22,500 bases of DNA from Chondrilla cf. caribensis (lineage: Eukaryota > Porifera > Demospongiae > Chondrillida > Chondrillidae), in the NCBI GenBank assembly GCA_964020155.1, contig OZ026561.1, positions 182,501-205,000 of the forward strand, written 5' to 3'. The notes below the pieces were generated by a model that saw only the letters and a list, made by a program, of their open reading frames with translations, ran no database searches and was not told where the DNA came from. The translations under genes and the position numbers were made by a program. Shown here piece by piece: positions 1 through 22,500 of the stretch (position 1 is the first letter of the stretch; each line of letters starts with the position of its first letter).

Positions 1-344
1 TGTCCCTTGAGAGGTGGTGCTAGGCAGTAGTGATGTGTTCCTTGAGAGGTGGTGCTAGGCAGTAGTGGTGTGTTTGCTACAGTTACGTATATCTCGAAGG
101 AAATTTCTGGAGTGAGAATTTACCATTATCCCGATGTGGTGAAAGCTTCCATTCATACTAGTCCTTATTAGGTGAATACTCTTCCGAGAATTTCATGAGC
201 TCTTCATAATGCTTTGTCTTTAATGTCTTTGATAACTCAGGATAGAGTGTTATAGGAAGTAACTCACATGATTGTCACATGGATTGCACATGATTGTCAC
301 ATGGATTGCACATGACTGTCACATGTGATCTCTGTTTTGTACAG
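1..344 (+). other. Argonaute intron upstream of the first visible exon
   Basis: No coding exon is recognised here. Positions 6-75 hold two near-perfect copies of a 35-bp unit (CTTGAGAGGTGGTGCTAGGC followed by AGTAGTG). Positions 265-325 hold three copies of a CACATGATTGTCACATGGAT motif. The segment ends in TGTTTTGTACAG, the acceptor of the exon at 345. The exons for the remaining Argonaute N-terminus must lie to the left of the window. Confidence 0.8.
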
Positions 345-9383
<9,039 letters not shown>

Positions 9384-9876
9384 CTCCAGCTGTCCACTGA
9401 TGTGACATGATATACGATGCTTTTCAACACAACATAATACAATGTTTGGTGTCTTTCATAGTCCTTTTCAAAACATGTTAATATTTTACGCGTTGGATTG
9501 TCACATGTATGGCTTCACTTTTGCGGTATTTCTAATAATATTTTTGTTTTTACAATTCAATGCTCACTTCACTTCTCATTGAGTGTTCTAGACACTGATT
9601 TTAGAATCGAGTACATATTAATTAAATAACTGTCTTAATTCTCAATTATTGCGTCAACGGGAGTTCTGCTACAACAATATCACAGCAATTGTCATCGATA
9701 TACCACCAGCTGTTTCCCCGGAATGATCGATTGGATGTGCAGTGGCAGTGTTCTGCAGCACCAGGGCACCAAGGAGCTCAGGTGCTCGCTTTAAGTCCCA
9801 TTTCATCACGATGGTCCATGCACTTGGTTGAGAGATAGCTAACGTATTTCTGGGATGGAGTTATATATACCAAGTG
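9384..9876 (+). other. Argonaute 3' UTR and Argonaute-EFHC intergenic sequence
   Basis: AT-rich non-coding sequence after the Argonaute stop. An ATTAAA variant polyadenylation hexamer is at 9621-9626; no AATAAA was found nearby. From about 9640 the sequence is less AT-rich and probably belongs to the upstream region of EFHC. Confidence 0.65.
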
Positions 9877-9889
9877 TTCGCCTGGCAAC
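9877..9889 (+). promoter_or_regulatory. RFX X-box-like motif upstream of EFHC
   Basis: TTCGCC-T-GGCAAC matches 11 of 12 specified positions of the X-box consensus GTNRCC-N(0-3)-RGYAAC; the half-site GGCAAC is perfect. It ends 107 bases before the chosen EFHC ATG. RFX factors control ciliary genes through such proximal sites, which fits the axonemal role of this gene. Binding is inferred from the motif only. Confidence 0.6.
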
Positions 9890-9996
9890 AAATATCCAAT
9901 TTGTCATCACATAATATTATACGTTTAATATTCACAGACGTGGCATTGAATATGAATATCATTATCGTCGTCATGGATACCAAATCTACTGAGAAG

Positions 9997-16838
<6,842 letters not shown>

Positions 16839-17699
16839 ACTGTCCACCAACTGGCACTGTCACATAATAGGCTTGTGCATGAGCTTTATCATATTATCCC
16901 AACTGGTAGCGTATTGTCCAATGGTAATGTGGTAAATGGGCAGATCACAGACATGTCAACAAGACACTAATTGGGTAAATGACCACTCAGCTCACTGACA
17001 AAGCAAATAGTCTACCTTGACAATGATCAGTGTTAGTTGTGTTTGCTAACACACCTCAACAATTCCTCTTCATGAGTGACACAGGAACACAGCATGTGTT
17101 CCTTTGTTGTATGTTTGTCTTCTTGGAGAGCTACCATACTTGTGCATTCACACTCCTCACATCAGATATTTTTAGATAATTTGTAGATGTGCAACTACAC
17201 ACACATACACATGTACATGCCTTCACCTGCAGTGTCATTTTGCATGTACATGTACCAACATCAGGTACACATGTGTACCATGCAGATCTCTCTATGAGTA
17301 CTGTATGTTAGTAACCTAAACATAGTTAAAAATTGCACCACTGAATCAATACAAATGAATCTGCTATCCATCTGCTTGTTATCTCGCAAACTAAGTGACA
17401 TACTAAGCAGTGTGGTCATGTAATTGAATGCCTATCAGCAGCTGTGTAGGCTTACCTACAATAGTAAAACCTTACAAACTAGGCAGAATAGAGGAACTTC
17501 CTCTACAGCCGTAGATACTGGCACACACACAGCCATAGTGTCAACACTGACAAGACTTCCACATTGATATACACAGTATCAATAAAACATGTGAATGGAA
17601 CTGAAGAGATACACAATAACATGAGAGAAATGGAGACAAAATTAATTGTTGTTTAGTAATTAATTTTGAGAAATAAATTAAGAATACATGAAATAATGA
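16839..17699 (+). other. EFHC 3' UTR / convergent EFHC-MRPL53 3' region
   Basis: No coding sequence is recognised. Plus-strand AATAAA hexamers occur at 17581-17586 and 17672-17677. No clear AATAAA was found on the minus strand immediately past the MRPL53 stop at 17700. Unless each transcript stops early, the two 3' ends meet or overlap here. Confidence 0.65.
17581..17586 (+). terminator. Polyadenylation hexamer AATAAA (EFHC)
   Basis: Canonical AATAAA on the EFHC strand, about 740 bases after the EFHC stop. It is a candidate 3'-end signal and lies before the MRPL53 coding region. Confidence 0.5.
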
Positions 17700-18175
17700 T
17701 CATTTACTGAAGGCTTTGGCTTTCAAGTTCACTTTAGCAACTAGATCTAATGCTTTCATCTCTGATGATGTAAATGTGTCCGTGGTCCCATCAACTAGCA
17801 ATGAAGAGAACCAGTAAATGCACTCATCGGTAGAGAATCAAGGCTATTGCACTTAAAGGGAATAAAAAATAGACGACTACAAGCAATCTACATCAATTAT
17901 AAAGTAAACCAACCGTAAGTTACTTCCACCAAAGGAGGTGAGCTTACTCCTTTAACTTCTGTGACGATACGACATTTTGGATTGGAAGTTTTCATTTTCT
18001 GACAATTTACTCGTCTCAAAAACTCCCTGAAAAACAAATTTGCTGAAATATAAAGTGTATTATACAGCTTATGAATATTTTTGTACCTTGCAGATGTGCT
18101 TTTGGGATCATAAGCTGAAAAGGAAATCCTGATTTTGCTCAAGTTAGCTAGAGAAAAACCTCTTATGGCAGCCAT
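17700..18175 (-). CDS. MRPL53: Mitochondrial ribosomal protein L53 (mL53), 3 exons
   Basis: Component of the mitochondrial large ribosomal subunit. Exons on the minus strand, in transcript order: 18175-18087, 18026-17914, 17794-17700, giving 98 residues; the human protein is 112. The start ATG at 18175-18173 has A at -3 and G at +4 (aaaATGG). The product begins MAAIRGFSLANLSKIRISF, continues through AYDPKSTSAREFLRRV, TSNPKCRIVTEV, PPLVEVTYVDGTTDTF and ends KALDLVAKVNLKAKAFSK. Order and spacing match the MRPL53 pattern V.F.PFE...STR.FL......K...N..C.V...V.....P.V.V.F.DG, followed by a helical tail. Intron 1 is GTACAA..TTTTTCAG. Intron 2 uses an unusual donor, G|GTTGGT, chosen because it restores the conserved VEVTYVDG. 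Reading through that donor gives only GWFTL and a stop. The gene is tail-to-tail with EFHC and head-to-head with CLK. Assignment is from pattern recognition, without a search. Confidence 0.88.
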
Positions 18176-18178
18176 TTT
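18171..18178 (-). promoter_or_regulatory. YY1-like element overlapping the MRPL53 start codon
   Basis: GCCATTTT on plus, AAAATGGC on minus, covers the MRPL53 ATG. AAAATGGC is the core of the YY1 motif, which in animals often sits at the start codons of ribosomal and mitochondrial genes. Function is inferred. Confidence 0.4.
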
Positions 18179-18923
18179 CTGCGATTGCGTAAACTCGTGA
18201 TGCACAAAGCGCCCAACTCAAAAATGTGTTAAAATGGCTGACAAAAGACGCAACTAAAGGCTTTCGAACTTTGAAGCTTTTTGACTGACCGAGCCTTTTT
18301 TCTCGAAGTTCAAAACTTTCATTTCTTATAGAGTAAGTTAATGTCAACTTTTGTTAACTGTTGTTGCATATCTTTTATATTTCATATAAATATAGCATGC
18401 ATGTTTATTCATTGTGATATGATACCCAATGCGGTACTTTGCGCCCGTCAAAATACTTACATTGTTGCTGAGTGAGACTATTCTTCTAACGAAATACCTT
18501 TTTTTCTCATTTTCTTGTGATATGATGTACACTTTAAGGTTGATATGTTGTATGATATTGTATGTACTCAAACTGGCTCGTTAATCCTGGTGTTTCTGTG
18601 AGTCAACTATAGCGTCAAGTGGTGCTTTGAGGTGATACATTTATGACCACGACTGGTGACTCTATCGATCTGGTGTGCTAGTTTGAATGGCTGCAAGCCT
18701 ATTCTCATTCTTTGTAGACAGTGGCTCATGTTTCATACCAAAACATTAAATCCAAAAAAATTGCTAAGAATTAATTAAGCAATTGTATATAGTATTTGGA
18801 TTCATGCAAAATTTGGAGTTGATGTTGCTTGGTTGATCAGTATGTATACATATTGCACAAGTTGTGGGTGTAACCTAGCATCTTAAGAATAATAATATTG
18901 TATGTGTGTGTGCCTACACTTGC

Positions 18924-18988
<65 letters not shown>

Positions 18989-19337
18989 TGTGTGTGCCTA
19001 CAACTGCCTGTGTGCTGCTGATGATTCTGTAGACACCTGGGTGTTTATAATGTCATTGCTTTGTGTTTCAATATCAATTCAAAACAGTGAAAATGTAATA
19101 AACTTTTCGTGTACCTATGTGTGTGTGTTGTTTGTGTGTTGTGTATGTGTGTGTGTTGTGCTAATCCTGTTCACTATTCAAATTATGCACTTTTGTTCAT
19201 TAGAGTACCCTCAAGACATAACACATCATTGTTAGTGTTTGGTCCTCCTTGCAACCCACCCAAGTACACACAGCAGTCAGTGCTGTATGTTGATCTTGTG
19301 AGTCTGTGGGTTTTATGTGATGCTGTGTCGAATTGCA
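18176..19337. promoter_or_regulatory. Divergent MRPL53-CLK promoter region
   Basis: About 1.2 kb between two head-to-head start codons, AT-rich and without recognised exons. A second AAAATGGC word, on plus at 18231-18238, is part of a tiny ATG-to-TAA frame of seven codons (MADKRRN). Positions 18925-18985 are (GT)n. Transcription start sites cannot be placed; non-coding first exons of CLK could lie here. Confidence 0.55.
18925..18985 (+). repeat. (GT)n microsatellite upstream of CLK
   Basis: GT run between two similar phrases, TGTGTGCCTACACTTGCTTG on the left and TGTGTGCCTACAACTGCCTG on the right. The flanks are therefore themselves a short direct repeat. Confidence 0.94.
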
Positions 19338-20486
19338 ATGAACTCGACTCGTCACAATTGTGAGTACCCTCGGATGAGGCCCACTGGGGAAGACTGGCGT
19401 GAGGACGGATGGAGATACCAGCAGAAGAGGTATGATACAAGGTACAGAGCTCGCAGAGAGAGGTACAGGGAGAGGTCCAGGTCAAACCAGCTGGTGGACA
19501 GGAGAACCAAGAAGCACAGTAGAAGAACTGGGAGATCTCGGAGTAGATTACGAGTCTCTGATGAGTATTACTCCCGTAGAGATTACTCAGACCATCCAGG
19601 ACAGGTGGGTTACTGCTGGTCTGCACTGTACAGTCTAGCGTGCTCTACTGCAGCACACTCGTGTGTAGAGATCATTATAATATTCAACTGTGCGTATGTC
19701 CTATATACACAATGTGTTGCACGCGAAGCCACTTAAAACCCAATGAATATCATTAACAGATACCCTACTAGTTTTCCGACGAAGCAGAAAACCCGCTTCG
19801 TATAATACGGCCCATGTACCGGAGTTAGAGGAAAAGGGACTAGTAGGAGCCTTATTCAACTGCTTTACTGTTGCCGCTGTATCTTTTTGTATCTCCCTAT
19901 TCTGTATACCTGTTGTACGCATTGTACTTGGCGCGATGCTGGCAATGTGTGTTGGGAAAACGGCCGATTCGACCGCCTCCACGACTGGCGCGTTCCACCA
20001 CCAGACCGTTAGTAGCCAGAAGGCGAGATGGATGAAGAACAACCCAGGTGGTGGACCAGGGCGTGTTGTGCCGCAAACAACGAATAAGTCCAGTCGACTG
20101 GAAGATCGCTTCAAGGACAAAGACCCGAAGGAACGAACCGTCGTTCGGGACGACGAAGAAGGCCACCTCATTTACAAGCCTGGAGACATCCTGGACAGCA
20201 GATGTAATTAATCACCATCTTTATTTCCTTTACCAGTTTATGTATCTAGTGTGGGTCCTCTTACATCGATCAATAGTGTGTTTGTATTGTGTGTGTGTGT
20301 GGTGGTACTCACGCATTGATGTCCGCGTAACTGCCTATGCGTCATCGCGAGATATGTTCGCGAGTAGTAGGAGTACGTAGACAGTGGACGTCCCCTGTTC
20401 ACCCTGTCCTCTTTCTTACTCATAGATGAAATAACGAGGACTTTAGGTCAAGGAACGTTTGGTAAAGTGGTGGCCTGTAGAGATAG
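19338..20486 (+). CDS. CLK: CDC-like (CLK/LAMMER) protein kinase, N-terminal exons only
   Basis: Dual-specificity kinase family that phosphorylates SR splicing factors in the nucleus. Exon 1 is 19338-19604 (89 codons, ending CAG|GTGGGT, phase 0). It is strongly basic with RS/RE runs, such as RRERYRERSRS and RRTGRSRSRLR, as expected for the CLK N-terminus. Exon 2 ends at 20203 (T|GTAATT); its acceptor is uncertain, with in-frame candidates at 20005 and 20020. It encodes DRFKDKDPKERTVVRDDEEG, then HLIYKPGDILDSR, the linker just before CLK kinase domains. Exon 3, 20426-20486 (AG|GTGAGT), completes Y-EITRTLGQGTFGKVVACRD: kinase strand beta1 and the glycine-rich loop GxGxFGxV. The catalytic lysine, the EHLAMMERILGP signature and everything downstream are not found before the window ends. 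An in-frame ATG at 19320 is an alternative start. An upstream exon or one between exons 1 and 2 cannot be excluded. Confidence 0.88.
19764..19847 (+). repeat. Imperfect nested inverted repeat in first CLK intron
   Basis: Outer arms CCTACTAGT (19764-19772) and ACTAGTAGG (19839-19847) are complementary, extended inward by TTTTCC against GGAAAA with a small bulge. An inner pair, ACGAAGC (19779-19785) and GCTTCGT (19795-19801), could form its own hairpin. No coding frame fits here. Confidence 0.55.
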
Positions 20487-20503
20487 GTGAGTCTAGAGGA
20501 TTT

Positions 20504-20505
20504 GT

Positions 20506-20552
<47 letters not shown>
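20504..20552 (+). repeat. (GT)n microsatellite in CLK intron
   Basis: GT run starting 17 bases after the donor of the exon that encodes the kinase glycine loop. Confidence 0.95.
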
Positions 20553-20553
<1 letters not shown>

Positions 20554-20762
20554 ATCGGGCGTATTACTGTGTGCCGTTGTCCTGAATCGGCCTGTGTTAC
20601 CGTCCTACACAACTGAATGGTTCTTCCGCATGAGTGGTATTCTGGTCATGTGCAACTGACAAGGCTGTGTATTTGTTATGGATCTGCTTTGTTATTAAAG
20701 TGTAATATCATTATGTGTACTGTATGTGAACTTGTTTTGTTTTCGGTGTGTCCTCTGCTCAC

Positions 20763-21001
20763 GTCCATATTCGAGGAGTTCGTTGATGTGTGGGTCGCAA
20801 TCAATACATCTCTGAAGGAAGCTCTTGTCTGGGTAGAGGTGTGGAGAATAGAGTGTTCTTTGGTGCATGACTGGGTCCCTAGCGACTTCCCACTGCGCAG
20901 TCTCCAGGCACTTGTTAACACTGAGTGTACTGCCAGTACCGAATGCGTGTGAAGCGAGACCATTAGTTGCCACTAAAAGCGGCCATCTGCTGTTCTTAAA
21001 C
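20763..21001 (-). CDS. Candidate antisense exon in the CLK intron, unknown
   Basis: I do not recognise the product. The minus strand is open for about 100 codons with non-repetitive, protein-like composition (WEVARDPVMHQRTLYSPHLY, then PDKSFLQRCIDCDPHINELL). Third positions are rich in C. A strong donor word, GTGAGC, follows position 20763 on the minus strand. The only left boundary available, TTGAG at 21002, lacks a pyrimidine tract, which weakens the case. It could be an exon of a nested or flanking gene, a decayed element, or chance. Confidence 0.25.
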
Positions 21002-21162
21002 CTCAACAGGTGTTTTTTTTCTACCAGTGGTGATGATCTTTGATACTCTAGCTGCTTTCACTGCGAGAGTCTCCTGTAGGTCCAGTGCATGACCAAACCC
21101 CTAACATTCACCACATGCTTGTTCGTGGTGGATCGTGTGTACATGTGAGGTCAAGCTGTGTA

Positions 21163-21546
21163 CTATACTCTGGTTGAGTGGTGGGTATAGTGTGTACTGT
21201 ACTCTGGTTGAGTGGTGGGTATAGCGTGTACTGTACTCTGGTTGAGTGGTGGGTATAGCGTGTACTGTACTCTGGTTGAGTGGTGGGTGTAGCGTGTACT
21301 GTACTCTGGTTGAGTGGTGGGTATAGCATGTACTGTACTCTGGTTGAGTGGTGGGTATAGCGTGTACTGTACTCTGGTTGAGTGGTGGGTATAGCGTGTA
21401 CTGTACTCTGGTTGAGTGGTGGGTGTAGTGTGTACTATACTCTGGTTGAGTGGTGGGTATAGTGTGTACTGTACTCTGGTCGAGTGGTGGGTATAGTGTG
21501 TACTGTACTCTGGTTGAGTGGTGGGTATAGCGTGTACTGTACTCTC
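21163..21546 (+). repeat. 34-bp minisatellite, about 11 copies
   Basis: Unit GTGTACTGTACTCTGGTTGA followed by GTGGTGGGTATAGC; copies start 34 bp apart. Single-base variants are shared by neighbouring units. Confidence 0.96.
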
Positions 21547-21553
21547 AGATTCA

Positions 21554-21634
21554 TTTGGTGCTTCCTTCTCTTCAATTTCTTTCTTGACAAACTGTTTTTT
21601 TTTCTGTTTTGTAAGAAGTGCATCACCACTAATG
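21554..21634 (-). CDS. Candidate antisense lysine-rich exon, unknown
   Basis: On the minus strand, after AATATAG, the frame reads NEPISGDALLTKQKKKQFVK and then KEIEEKEAPNESE before a possible GTACAG donor that runs into the 34-bp minisatellite. The sequence looks like a charged, disordered protein segment, but the acceptor is weak and no family is recognised. Boundaries are approximate. It may belong with the candidate at 20763-21001. Confidence 0.22.
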
Positions 21635-21830
21635 GGTTCATTTTCTATATTGGGTGTCACATACATGTGCATACACAATGGAAGTGCCTGCTGTAATGGG
21701 TGGCTGTGTGTTCTCTACTTGAGAACTCTATCCATCACGTCATTTGCAAGCTTTGTGCTAATGCAACTGTCTATTTTCTGTACTAGGTACTGTGATGACA
21801 AATCACACACGCACACACACACACACACAT

Positions 21831-21870
<40 letters not shown>

Positions 21871-22500
21871 CACACACACACACACACAGTATTACAACAA
21901 TGTTGAAGCCACTTCCTAAGCGTCCTATTCATCTCTGTCCTACTACCCTCTGGTCTGGATTCACACTAACTCAATAAAGCGTTCTATTGACTCCTATTGT
22001 ATATTGTAAAGTAACGATGTACACACTCCAGCTCTGTATTGAAACGTTGCTGAGAAGAAGACAAACCTGCTAATGAAACTCATTCACACAGCTCAACAGA
22101 ATTAGTGTCAAAGGTGTTCTTGTGAAATTGATAAGACAGACCATATGGTGGCGAGCTGTGGAACCCTTTTCAGTGTAATGTTATATCACCCAGCAGTGGC
22201 ACTTGTCTGTGTGCTCTCACTTTGTAGGTTATATGATTAGTTTCTCCATTACCAACTGATCAGAACTGAGTGCTGGCCCTAATTCAATCAGGTCACCTCG
22301 CTCTATTCCCATGGCTCCAGCACCTCCCAACTGCTGGCCCTAGTCTAGCTCTGCTGTCATCACTGGCAGGAAGTTATGGTGGCTGGAGTCTTGAGGTTCA
22401 CTTCGTATATGTACGTACATACTTTGTACAGTGGTGTTGGTGAGAATTGTCAATATTGAGGGTGTGTGTGGTGAAGATGCCTCTAGGGAGGGGTGTGTGG
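21635..22500 (+). other. Right end of window, presumed CLK intron
   Basis: (AC)n at 21804-21888, interrupted by TGCAC and AGCAC. Otherwise the sequence is unique, with no CLK exon, RNA gene or other family recognised. The downstream kinase exons must lie beyond the window if the gene is intact. Confidence 0.55.

Noticed and set aside
18344..18571. Minus-strand frame upstream of MRPL53
   Set aside because: AT-rich, no initiating context, no recognisable family. It is probably promoter or 5' untranslated sequence.
19701..20171. 156-codon minus-strand frame opposite CLK exon 2
   Set aside because: It is a shadow of the coding exon, which has clear CLK homology on plus (DDEEGHL, GD.L..RYEI).
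21019..21110. TTTTTTTTCTACCAG acceptor on plus as the next CLK exon
   Set aside because: The downstream frames do not encode kinase subdomain II; no conserved VAxK-like sequence follows.

Overview
This is nuclear DNA from an animal. Four intron-containing protein genes can be reconstructed by joining short exons at GT..AG sites, and all four match metazoan families. Their order is Argonaute (+, 5' end missing), an EFHC1-type ciliary protein (+, complete), mitochondrial ribosomal protein L53 (-, complete) and a CLK-type kinase (+, 3' part missing). Compact spacing, many short exons and a strongly conserved Argonaute suggest an intron-rich invertebrate. An early-branching animal such as a sponge is possible, but nothing here proves it. 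There is no bacterial, plasmid, phage or viral gene content.

Layout. 1-344: upstream Argonaute intron. 345-9383: 18 Argonaute exons, running from the N/L1 region through PAZ, MID and PIWI to the stop, with the full DEDH slicer tetrad. 9384-9996: Argonaute 3' UTR, then the EFHC promoter, which carries an RFX X-box-like site at 9877-9889. 9997-16838: 11 EFHC exons encoding three DM10 domains but no EF-hand. 16839-17699: EFHC 3' UTR, converging on MRPL53. 17700-18175: three MRPL53 exons on the minus strand. 18176-19337: divergent MRPL53/CLK promoter region with two GCCATTTT (YY1-like) motifs. 19338-20486: first CLK exons, with a basic/RS-rich N-terminus, the DDEEGHL linker and the glycine-rich ATP loop. 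20487-22500: apparently a long CLK intron, with a 34-bp minisatellite and two weak antisense exon candidates.

Much of the window is intronic tandem repeat: (GT)n or (CT)n runs and a different minisatellite in almost every Argonaute intron (units of about 17, 20, 21, 29, 31, 44 and 90 bp). The most unusual observation is that some repeats include a splice junction. The donor of one Argonaute exon is duplicated with its exon end (5028-5109), and the acceptor of one EFHC exon is present in four tandem 29-bp copies (12397-12512), of which only the last opens the correct reading frame.

The genes do not form one pathway: small-RNA silencing, axonemal microtubules, mitochondrial translation and splicing control. 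Two shared control regions can be inferred, the divergent MRPL53/CLK promoter and the convergent EFHC/MRPL53 3' ends. No new multi-gene system was found.
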